In this document: positions 36,412 to 46,361 of the stretch, one piece after another | How positions within the stretch are numbered: position 1 is the stretch's first letter | How the letters are laid out: every line of letters starts with the position of its first letter | From: Chondrosia reniformis | Lineage: Eukaryota > Porifera > Demospongiae > Chondrillida > Chondrillidae | Length of the DNA stretch: 64,000 bases | Reading direction: 5' to 3' | Assembly (NCBI GenBank): GCA_947172415.1 | Contig: OX359196.1 | Span: forward strand, 6,635,901 to 6,699,900 | Made by a program: the position numbers and the translations under genes | The notes under the pieces: model-generated | Database searches by the model: none | The model's input: only the letters and a program-made list of their open reading frames with translations | What the model was told of the DNA's origin: nothing

Positions 36412-38639
36412 TCACTGAGAGATATTTGCTATACACACAATGTAAACAAGAGAAGGTGTAACTATACAATGCAGTCTGGCAGAGTTCAAACTGTACCAAG
36501 TACTTTCCCAGAATGCTTAATGCAAACTGGTACATTACTCTCTGCCATAAAGTGACCACAAATATCCACATTACACTGGTACATTGAGGTATACTTACAC
36601 TGGTCCCATGGATGTCTGTAGCTATTCCAAGTTGTTGTTGCTGCTGTAAGAGCTGCAACTGTAGTATCTGCTGCAGTGTCTCTATACTGGCCTTAGATGG
36701 GCTGGCTTGGGAGGCTTGTTGGAAGGGGTGGGCCTGGGGCTGGGGCTGATGTTGGGCCTGGGCCTGGGGCTGGGGCTGATGTTGGTGTTGGGCCTGGGGC
36801 TGATGTTGTTGGGCCTGGGGCTGGGGCTGATGTTGCTGTTGTTGGGCCAATTGGAGCAGTGCCTGTAACTGTTCTGGAGTTATGACAGATTGTTGTTCAT
36901 CCTGTGTGGGAAGGAGAAGACTCGGGGTGAATAACACAAGATTTCCAGAATAATAGAAATCCATTGCATAGCATCTAGTCTGTCCCCCTTGGGTAACCTT
37001 TCTGTACCTTTTTAGCCGTCTTTTGAATTTCATCTCTGGGAACAATGTCGATGAGAAAGTCAAACATGTCATATTTGGTAACTGCAATGGCAATGTCTGA
37101 TCTCTACAATAACAGATAGTCAATATTGTCATATTCACTAACCTACAATTCGGTGTATAAATACACTGTAAATACAACTCATTATGAACATACCATAATT
37201 GAGATGCAAATTAACATATGCAGCCATTTTTGTAGTATAATATATTAGAACATAATTGTATAAATGTATATTAATGTCATTCTTGATTTAAGCCTCAATT
37301 TAGTTTCCTCACCAAAGTACATGTATCTAGTTACTTCCAGCTAATTAATACTAATTCTTATTGACATACAGAGTAGACATCTCGTTATGAGACATGCAAC
37401 AAATATACTGCACCTGGATGGTCCTTCTCTTAGCTTCTTCAGTTTGGATCCAAGCTCTGAGAGCAAGCTCCTTGATGAATATACTTACAGCCTTTGAGAG
37501 CAGCACTGGTACTTCAGCGCTAATCATCTTTATGGGGAGCATGAGAGGTTAAAGTTAGAGAATTGATTTATCCAATTTTGACATGTTGTAGACTCACCTT
37601 AACATCATCGTCCATCCTCATAATCTTCTTTATTCTTGCTAAAGGCATTTCTGGATTCTTAAATATGTCCTAAGCAGCAATTAGGTAAGTGTTAACTGCA
37701 TTAACATGCTATTTAGCTAAGAATTAATAGGCACATTTAGATGTGCAATATTCTAGCTAATTATTAGCAGGAAAATGTATGTACTAATGCTTTTGAAGCC
37801 TAATAAATGGCCAATTTCAAGTATGTGGAAGTTAATATGTCATGTAACACAATATGCACCAGGGCTGCATAGCCCTCTGGCCCCAAGTTCTGCATGCATC
37901 CCTGCGCACATATGCTGTGCTACATAAGCCATGCTGTATTTGTGTGACTAACTGAAGTTGGAGTTATCTTTCTAATTTCATTTCCTTGGTCGTACCAGAA
38001 TGTGGCCAATTTTGACATTGACTCTGACATGCCAGGAGCAGTTAGACTGGGCTGTTCATTAGTAGAGTCGGTCTACAAAGTCAGATATAGACATTTCATT
38101 TATAAGTAATCACGTGCAATCAAATACTTGCATTCATTTGACCCACTCCACTAGGGCACCGCGGGATAAAGGTTTGGGAGAGCGAGGATTTAACTGAATG
38201 GAGGCTCTCCCCAGAACCAACGGAGGATTCTGAAGACTGGGCAAACGAAGGCATGCGATAGTCTTTCCCGGGGCTATCAAATACCAGAGAAACCACCCTA
38301 GGTTTTGTTCGCATCATTGGATAGGTCCTTTCAAAACTCCCCGCTGGTCTCACACTTGTCTCTACCACCTCTTCTTGGGCCAAGTACATTCTCTCTCGTA
38401 AGAATGCTTGCGTAACTCACAGACCCCCCGGCAGTCTCCAAGCTCCCCGCCTGTTGCTGCAGCTGCTGATCACCACTCACACCACACGATAGATGGCTTG
38501 GTGCGGCCAGATCGGAGGAACTGGAGGAAACGTACGTTACCTCAGAACCACGATTATCATGACCAGACAAAAGAAGATTGCCAATATTATTAGTCGAGGT
38601 CAAAATAGACGAAGTGGTCGAAATGGAGGGTTCCGCCAT
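36412..38639 (-). CDS. NFYC: Nuclear transcription factor Y subunit gamma
   Basis: NF-YC pairs with NF-YB through a histone fold and, with NF-YA, binds CCAAT boxes. Start is ATG 38639 ([18 protein letters not shown]), a long Ser-rich N-terminus. The core reads [15 protein letters not shown] (about 37990), [18 protein letters not shown] (about 37620), then [20 protein letters not shown] and [18 protein letters not shown] (about 37410-37530), then [20 protein letters not shown] followed by RDE (about 37030-37090). These match NF-YC nearly residue for residue. The C-terminal activation region is Gln-rich, with a PQPQAQQHQ repeat at 36690-36880. The last donor is at 36599. I place the stop at the TGA just after an acceptor at 36415, which is uncertain. 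The intron between exons 1 and 2 appears to be only about 52 bp. Confidence 0.9.
36690..36885 (-). repeat. Coding Gln/Pro repeat in NFYC
   Basis: Imperfect 6-18 bp repeats in the frame of the NFYC exon ([20 protein letters not shown]). The Ala- and Gly-rich reading on the other strand is a shadow. Confidence 0.85.
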
Positions 38640-38870
38640 TTTCTATAGAGTATAACCCCTGTAAAATATTATATTATTAATGGGCATTCAATTAGCGTGT
38701 GGCCAGCTACAGCAGTGGCAACATATACGTATACCTTTTATGATAATTTGCAATCAATCACTTCAAAATAGTAAATACAAATATACAAATGCTACCAGGA
38801 TGTATGTAGAATTACCATCAAATACAAAAAGAGTCATCTCAAGATATATAAGTTGTAAATCTGCATATTT

Positions 38871-41800
38871 CTAATTGTAGTTCTTTGCCATAATGGTATG
38901 CATTTCCAGTTTAGCAGCACCTATATCTATCCTTGTCTCCCGTCTGAACTCCAACATATTCTTCACAAGTTCAGTCAATCTTTCAGGTAGTTTCTCTGCT
39001 TGCATAATGTCCTTCCCTCGAGTGTGTGTAAGTCTAGGCAACTCTGAGCTCACATACCCACACTGATCAATCTCGCCAGTGGTGAAGGGGCTGATGTGGC
39101 CGGCCATCTCATAGGCAAGGATGCCAGCTGCCCACACTGAGTGCTTGTCATAGTGGAGGAGCCTGTTTGGTCCCGGCCTAGCATTGAGAATCTCTGGGCT
39201 CTTGTGGTTCAAATTTCCAGGTATCTGCATGCCTGTAGGGAGCAAGGGACCTACTAACTCTCATGTCTACCAAGTGTGTGTGACTCAGGTAGTTGACCTT
39301 GGATGTAGGGCATTGTCATCTGCTTCTCCAACAGCAGGGCCACCCCAAAATCAGCAACTCTCAGAGTATTTCCATCCAGCAGGAGGTTGCCCATCTTCAG
39401 GTCTCGATGCACCACGTTGTGTGAGTGGAGGAACTCCAGAGCACAGAGCAGCTGAAGGAACCACTGGCATACCTGTTTACGCTACAGAGAGATGAGTGGA
39501 AATGGTATACAACAAGTAAACCTCAAACTATCTGCATATGTGAGGCCTATCAATTTCACTGTTTACGGTTTCCACTCACAGGTATTCCCCTTGGAAAAAA
39601 TCCTTGTACTGCAGCTTCGAGTGAGTTTGGATAGAAATCCATGACAAGAAAGAGCGAGATGGATCTCACTCCTGGGAGAGCTTTCAGAGCGGGATGGATG
39701 TCTGGTTCAAAACGATCATAGAAAAAAGCATGCAGCTTTATAATGTTATCATGGGAAGGTAGTTTACAGAGAATGTCATACTCGTTCTTGAACATTGCAC
39801 GAGCCTAAGAAGAGGAATAAATATTCATAACATTAGCAAAATAGAACCGTTTAAAATTCAAGGAATGAAAACATAGTTTATCCATTAATAACAGTGCTCT
39901 AAAAAAGGAAAATACTGAATTGTTAGCTGAAAATTTAACAGAATCATTCAAAGATTCAATTAGAGCCTCATAATAGTCAAATTGTACAACAGAGCTATTC
40001 ACTTAGAGAGCTATTGTCCTTACTCTAGTAACAGTCTTGGCTGCATGATAGTTTATGAGACCTTTCAAGGCAAATATCTTGTTTGGATCAGTTAACCTGG
40101 TCCTCTGACACTTCACCTTCATAACAACACCATCGTCTCCCTGACTCACTAACTCCAACTTTATTATACAAGTGAATAATACGTACATGAAGCACGAGTC
40201 CAAGGAGAGAGACAAGTAGAGACTTACCACTTTGTAGTCCTCCAGAGAAGTGCTGTACAACAGTCTCATGTCAAATAGCTCATTGGCCAATCTCATTCTC
40301 TCCATTTCCAAACGCTTTGTACGATCCTTTAGGTCAGCATCCATACCCCCAGAGGGAGACTACGTACAAACACATCAAATCCACATTGCTACACTCTTGT
40401 ACATACAGGTGTGATGTCTCAATACAAATTAACAGTTCTGAGTCACCTACTCTAAACAGCTGCTCTCCAGATGGACTCTTAAGTGGACCAGATCTAGCTT
40501 GAGGTGTTCCACTAGTGTTAGCAGCTCGACGTTGGGCCAGGTCCAAATCCATTTTCAGCTTGTTTGCTTGATCCTTCATTTCCTTAATTTTGTCATCCTT
40601 GTCTCTCAATTCCCTCCTCAACTGCTCATTTTCATTTTTGGTCTTTTCGTACTTGATTTGGAAGTCCTCCAGTCCTCCTCCCCCTCCCTGGTAGCTTGGG
40701 ATGCTGGCTGAATCAGATGCATAGTTCCTCAAAGCTCTCTCCATAGCAGCCCGGCTCTCAAAAGCCATAGGATCAAGGTCGGCGTCTCTAACTAGTTGCT
40801 TGAGCTCACCAAATGCAATCTTTGAGAGATTAATGTTGCGAATACGCTTTGCCAGAGAAGACTCGCTTGGTGACATTGGTAGGTTGAACTCGCTAGATTG
40901 GCTACTTCCTGTAGAGTTACTGGTATGGGAGCGATTGGAGGGCCTCAGCTCCGGTACCCTCTTGTAAAGCCTGTCCAGGTAGTCAGAGCGATCCAGTAAC
41001 CCAACGACACTGATTTCCATGTCTTGCATGATACTCTTAATCTCCTTCACTGGTGCAGACTCAAGATCCATCGCTTTCAGCTTGTTAATGCCCCTGGCTC
41101 TTTTTTCCTTTAGTTCATTCTCCAGCCTCTTCTGTTCTTCTTCTTGTCTCTCCTCTTCCTCCCTCTTCCTTTTCTGTTCATTTTCTCTCCTTCTCTTCTC
41201 CTCTTCCTCATGCCTGATTCTCTCTTGGGAGAGTTGCTGCTCTTTCCGTCTCACTTCTTCCCTTTCCCGTTTCAGCTTTTCTTCGTACTCCCGTTTCAGT
41301 TTCTCTTCTCGTTCTTTGGCTGCCAGTGCTCCCAACACAAAGCCACTTGCCATCTCCTCTGCCATTTTCTCAGCAATTTTTCTCTTTATCTTCTGCTGGA
41401 CCCATTCCTCCATGGTACGTCTGTAACGGCCACTGTTGAATGCATCTACAATACTCTGAAATCCTTCAAACTTTTGAATTGAGAGCTTTCCGTCCTCCAA
41501 GAAGTTGAGGTTTAGAATGGTAGGTGAATATTCTATGCCTCCAAGATCATTTCTCAACTGAAAGTACAATAGCCAAAAAGGAGTCAAGTGCATGGAGCAA
41601 CAGACTCAATGATAAATCACCTAATGTAACTAAGTGATTAGTGACCGTACATAGGATTGGCCTAGATATTCACTTAACTATGCCTACATTAGCTACGGTT
41701 CGAAGTCACTCACAATATGTATCCCTGCTCTACTATTCGAGGTGCTGTGTTAATTATGCAACAGATCGACAGGTGCGTACCTCTCTATGCGTGAAGCTAG

Positions 41801-42065
41801 TAGAAATGGGGACTCGAATGAAGGGAACTCCCTTGTCCTCGAAGAGACGAGCCATCTTGTTGAAATGAGGTCTGATCTCGCGAGACCTCTCTTGCTTGCC
41901 GTCAGAGATCTCCATACTGGCAACCTCATGTTCGTCTTGGAGGAGTTTGTACAATCTCTTCCAAGCGGAGACATTCTCTGGAAGAACAAACAAGTTGTCC
42001 GGTGCTTGAGCCAGCGCCGCGTCCCGTGCTAGATCCGCCAAGAGGTGAGCAAACAGAAATTCCAT
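38871..42065 (-). CDS. Protein kinase with PINK1-like catalytic domain, coiled coil and thioredoxin-like N-terminus
   Basis: Exons 41781-42065, 40451-41567, 40228-40359 and several to 38871 join in phase. Residues 1-140 look like a thioredoxin fold: [20 protein letters not shown], then [20 protein letters not shown]. The CxxC position is replaced by non-cysteine residues. A highly charged coiled coil follows ([16 protein letters not shown]... [19 protein letters not shown]), then two SAP-like helical segments ([40 protein letters not shown]) and a second coiled coil. The kinase domain has [11 protein letters not shown] (Lys), [40 protein letters not shown] (catalytic Asp), ADFGVALL (DFG), and [20 protein letters not shown] followed by [12 protein letters not shown]. 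The last block, and the LFLVMxxYPxxL block, are typical of PINK1. The glycine loop is weak. There is no mitochondrial leader. Function is unknown. Confidence 0.75.
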
Positions 42066-42211
42066 GACTTCTTCTTTGTTAGTAAACTAGCTCTACGCCC
42101 ACGTATCTGCGGGGGACTTCCAAGAAATACTCAGTAAACTACAAGGTGTCATGTGATAAATCCGTATATCGCAATGAATACAGTTAAAATTTTTACAAAA
42201 GGCAATACACA

Positions 42212-43232
42212 TTAAGTGTCTTCGCCAGCAATACCACCTGTCCGTGTACCTTCTGGGAAAGCACTCTTGAAGTCATCTACACGTTTCTACAGGAAAATGG
42301 CAGCACTTGATAGAAGAGAAATCAATACTCAAAAACAAAGGTTCTGCCATCTAAAAGGATTTACACGAGGTCATACAACCGAAATGAATCATGGGATTGA
42401 AGTACACACAACGTGGATATAATGAAATAGTAATTACATGTCAATTTATGGGAGCAATCAAATGGAACTTACTTGAAAAATCTCAGTCATATGATCACAC
42501 ATCAGCTGAAGGTCCTCTAGACCCTTCCTAAGCACATCTAAAGCAGATGCTCCTATACACCAATTAAATATTACTGCACTGATTTAACCTGCATACACGC
42601 TATTATGTAGTAGTCCCGCATAGCCAGGCCCTTTTCCCTAATGGCTTCCTAACTGGTTAGCCAGACCCTTTTCCCTAATGACTTCCTAACTGGCTAGCCA
42701 GACCCTTTTCCCTAATGGCTTCCTAACTGGCTAGCCAGACCCTTTTTCCTAATGACTGGTTAGGAATCCACTAGGGAAAAGGGTCTGGCTATGCAGGACT
42801 ACTACATGTACCATAGTAAAGTATATGTACTGTGATCAGATGTAACCTTGTACAACATCGCAAAGTAATCACAGAAGTAATACACTATACCATTGGTCTG
42901 TATTCGCAGGCTAATCTTCTTCTCTGATGGATGCGGGACACTATAGCCACAGAAGGTCACAGACGGACTACAAAGAGTATTACATAAATTTACTTATTAA
43001 CCAATTCCTATTACCGCCTCTTCCTACTTTTTAGTGAGGACGTGTCTCAGCGCGTTCCCCAATGTATGGCTCTCTCCGGTCAGCACAAAAGTCATACACG
43101 TTTCTCCCTCGCACCCTTCTACCGGAAGCTACAAATAATGTAAATTACCTGTATGTAAAGAACACACAATACTGCAGAGCCTTCATGTAACTATAGCTAT
43201 AGCTTTACCACTTGCAATCTTCCCGTAGCCAT
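42212..43232 (-). CDS. POLR1D: RPAC2 / POLR1D, shared subunit of RNA polymerases I and III
   Basis: Five exons join in phase: 43209-43232, 43028-43128, 42891-42967, 42473-42552 and 42212-42286, giving 118 residues. The alpha-like dimerisation signature is complete: [20 protein letters not shown] followed by [20 protein letters not shown]. These match the human FVLHEEDHTLGNSLR and [20 protein letters not shown] blocks. The helix [19 protein letters not shown] and the tail [12 protein letters not shown] complete it. The protein pairs with RPAC1 in the assembly core of Pol I and Pol III. A 200-bp TIR element sits in the fourth intron. Its start codon is 71 bp from that of the divergent VAMP7-like gene. 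Confidence 0.95.
42608..42808. mobile_element. TIR element (MITE-like) with internal tandem repeat, in a POLR1D intron
   Basis: Inverted ends: GTAGTAGTCCCGCATAGCCA at the left, and at the right TGGCTATGCAGGACTACTAC (one or two mismatches). Inside are about four copies of a 36-bp unit (TGGCTAGCCAGACCCTTTTC plus CCTAATGGCTTCCTAA), and a reversed partial copy (GGGAAAAGGGTCTGGC) before the right end. It can fold into a long hairpin. Confidence 0.85.
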
Positions 43233-43303
43233 CTCTATCAAATAAAGGGGAATCCCCCGTAGCCATTCCTAGCTAATTAAGGGGAATCCCGAAATTTAAT
43301 AAA
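43233..43303. promoter_or_regulatory. 71-bp bidirectional promoter region of POLR1D and the VAMP7-like gene
   Basis: It contains one copy and a half of a 34-bp tandem duplication that includes the POLR1D start region. CGTAGCCAT (ATGGCTACG on the sense strand) occurs at both 43225-43233 and 43258-43266. GGGGAATCCC occurs at 43247 and 43281 and fits the kappaB consensus GGGRNWYYCC. The transcription start sites must lie in or near this space, possibly within the first introns. Confidence 0.6.
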
Positions 43304-45186
43304 ATGTCTTCTGCAGTTAGCTATCGCTCAGATCTTAGTGATGATAGCGAAGATGACGAGTCCAAGATTGTATTCGCTGCTGTGACCTCTTCGACAACAA
43401 TCCTGGCAAGGTTCTCCCCTTATGATGGGAACTTTGACGAAATTGTTGAACAGATTTTGCAAAGAACTTCAATGAAGGAAGGCAAAGTAACCTTTATGGC
43501 TAACAGTGATCCGGAGTAAGCTGTTCCAAGGAGCGGATAAAAACTCGCATAACTAGTTTATTATTCCTAATCTTAATCTAATGTACCAATAGGGACACAT
43601 TTCAGGTTTCTTTTAGAAAAAAAACAGAGGCATATAGTACCTTCTTCCTGTATAGCCACATCATGTGACCGTCTTCCTGTGTAGCCACATCATGTGACCT
43701 TCTTCCTGTGTAGCCACATCATGTGACCTTCTTCCTGTATAGCCACATCATGTGACCTTCTTCCTGTGTAGCCACATCATGTGACTGTCTTCCTGTGTAG
43801 CCACATCATGTGACCTTCTTCCTGTGTAGCCACATCATGTGACCTTCTTCCTGTGTAGCCACATCATGTGACCTTCTTCCTGTGTAGCCACATCATGTGA
43901 CCTTCTTCCTGTGTAGCCACATGTATCATGTACTGCAGGAAGGGCACGAGGAAGAGGCACTTTTGTTTATTTGCATTACTGATGATGTAAGATGATGACA
44001 TATTTCAGTTTATTATAGTAAATATTTTATGGGACCATCTTTGAATTTTTAAGGATTTTGCAAGACCCACTGCCTTTCTGTTTCTAGAAGACATACGATT
44101 AAGGTATATATGATATATGGTTAAGGTATATATGATATATGGTTAAGGTATATAAAATATATGGTTAAGGTATGTAAATATATATATCCATCTATACTGT
44201 TTGCATTCAATATGTGTATATACTATCTGTACAACCTTACTGAATGATTAATCAAGTTAACTTTTACTCTCTTATATTAGATTCCATGACTTACCCAAGG
44301 CAAATGTGAACTTAACAATGCCATATTCACTTAACAGCAGATTTAGCTTTGTTATGGAGGAATATATGGTTAGTATACAATGACCCTTAGATAAGGTAAA
44401 TATTAGCCATATACTAACACAGTGATATCTTAGTTATGAGTATGTAGTCTACTTTTCTAAAATCTTTTTCTATAATTTTTAAAGCTTAGAAGAAAGATTC
44501 TACACCTGCACATGTGTCTCTCTCTCAACTTACCTACGTATAAGAGTCCTCTCCACAAATAGTGAAGATATGTAGCTTTAGTATCTGATTTCTTGTATCT
44601 GTCATTCTATATTCCTCAGCAAAAATATTCAAAGATCAGTGATCTGAATTTGATTGCGTCAGTTGAGCGAGTTCAACACCAAATTAATGAAATGGAACAA
44701 ATTGGGATCAGAAACATTGGTTAGGGCGAGAATTTCTGTTGAGATTGTGTAGTATAGAATTGTTTCTTATTAATACTAGATCGTAGCCAATTTGCCATTT
44801 CAGAAGTTGATACCGAATCAATCACCGAACGAGTGAGTGGGGCTATACAACTTACTTCATATTTGCTGTAATCTCTAATGAGTAATTGTATAATGATTCA
44901 TCGTTTATATTTCTTAATTATATATGTGTGTTTGTTGGTATTCACTGCTTTGGAATGTTATTTACATTTTGTGCAGCATTCTCTCTTGGGAAATGTATCA
45001 GTACAAGTACAGGGAGGAGTAACTCCTAATTCACGTCCTATATGGAAGAAACCACTGTGCATATTTACTATTATTTTTATTGTGGTGGTATTGTTAGTGG
45101 TGAGCTATACCAGACGCACACAGATAGACCTTCCTTTGAAGCAGTTTGTAACAGTGTTGCATAATAAGATGAAGACTATAAGCTAG
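43304..45186 (+). CDS. VAMP7-like longin-domain SNARE protein
   Basis: Seven exons join in phase: 43304-43515, 43917-43986, 44054-44103, 44281-44368, 44620-44719, 44804-44832 and 44977-45186, giving 252 residues. After an acidic N-terminal extension the longin domain reads IVFAAVTSSTTILARFSPYD, NFDEIVEQILQR, LLFICITDDDFARPTAFLFL and LTMPYSLNSRFSFVMEEYM. It aligns with human VAMP7 along its length. The SNARE region starts normally (ERVQHQINEMEQIGIRNIG), but its second half (EVDTESITERHSLLGNVSVQ) has lost the regular heptads and is several residues short. A transmembrane helix follows (IFTIIFIVVVLLVVSY), then 30 residues after it, longer than VAMP7. I infer a late endosome/lysosome or exocytic SNARE relative; fusion activity is doubtful. 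Confidence 0.82.
43645..43930 (+). repeat. 29-bp minisatellite carrying the VAMP7-like exon 2 acceptor in every unit
   Basis: About ten copies of TCTTCCTGTGTAGCCACATC plus ATGTGACCT. The last copy reads CTTCCTGTGTAG then CCACATGTATCATG, and is the acceptor and start of exon 2 (43917). Confidence 0.92.
44095..44185 (+). repeat. 22-bp repeat spanning the VAMP7-like exon 3 donor
   Basis: About four copies of GGTTAAGGTATATATGATAT. The first junction is the real exon end (CGATTAAG) followed by GTATATATGATATATGG; the copies then recur with slight changes. Confidence 0.9.
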
Positions 45187-46361
45187 TTCTTTAGGTTCTA
45201 GTATGCAGTGCTGAGACAGTATCCACATGAGTATGTTTTTCACTTCTTATTTCTCAACTCCTTTCTCCTTTATTTTGCATAGATTGTTATAGTATTGGCT
45301 GTATTGTTGTCATGTGGACGGTCACTACTCTCAAATTGTTGAATATATTATACTGCCCAGTATTTATCCAGTGAAAAGATTTTGAATTTGTGAACTATAA
45401 ATATATAATTTGAAACCTTATATTTGGTTATATATTTTGTCCCATGTACCTGTGGTATAATTTGGTATATATGAACTGTTATAAATCATATGGTTGCAGT
45501 AATTAATTCATCTGTGTAGAGACTCGTGCTAATGGATTCTCATCTTATACTGTCTCCTTCACTGACCAAATCTGAACTGCAACAAGTGACTGTTTAGAAT
45601 ATGACATTTTGGTCAACAAAAAGAGTTATCGGAGCTAGATGGAGAGGAGACATGTCTGCTAGTCCTTATGCATGTACAGTGGTTGGAATCTAATGACTCC
45701 AAATATAGGCTTCTTTATCCATTATAATGCATACCCAAAATATATTTGCGACTTTCTTGACGTATTCTCACAAGTGACTGTAAATGGTCAATTAGCCAAT
45801 GATTCCTATTGTCCCCATGGTAATATTGCTAACATGTTAACTATTCTGAATAGCATTCCTTTACAGTATGTACGTATATATGGAGAGGATATATAGAAGA
45901 GGGGGTCATATATCACAAGACCTGCGTCTAAGAACCTTTGTCTTTCATTTGACTTTTGAGCACTGAACATATATATGCCTCCCTCTGGTGCACATGAACA
46001 TTTCAAAAAGTGTTCAAACTTCCTTCTCGTTGAGGTTATATACATGTTTTCATCATCATTTAACTCTGGGTATTGTCCCTGCCCACTCATGTCCCCTGAG
46101 GAGCACAATGAGCTAATGGGCACACTCCTCAGGGGACATGAGTGGGCAGGGGTAATACCCAGAGTTAAATGATGATGACATCGATGCTTTAAGATCAGCT
46201 TTAGATCTTATAGTTCCCCTATTTTTTTCTATACATATGTTTGTTATGTCAGATTCCATATATATATTACATACTGTACAAAACCAATATAGCTATACAC
46301 AAGTGAGGCAGTGCAGCGAGAGTATGTAGACATAGTTTGGTTAGCACAATTAGTAGCATAA
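45187..46361. other. Convergent gap between the VAMP7-like and TBC1D genes
   Basis: About 1.2 kb, AT-rich, presumably both 3' UTRs. It contains a near-perfect hairpin (46051-46178) and no conserved coding sequence. Confidence 0.5.
46051..46178. mobile_element. Near-perfect hairpin / foldback repeat
   Basis: Arms of about 53 bp (CATCATCATTTAACTCTGGG ... CCCCTGAGGAG and its complement) are separated by about 20 bp around 46104-46123. One or two mismatches are seen. It is probably a MITE end-to-end remnant or a palindromic insertion. Confidence 0.8.

Noticed and set aside
41019-41482. Ser/Phe/Leu-rich frames opposite the kinase coiled coil
   Set aside because: Antisense shadows of the Glu/Lys/Arg-rich coiled-coil exon.
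45597-45896. Short open frame 45672-45896
   Set aside because: No conserved motif, no splice partner, and it lies in the convergent 3' region.
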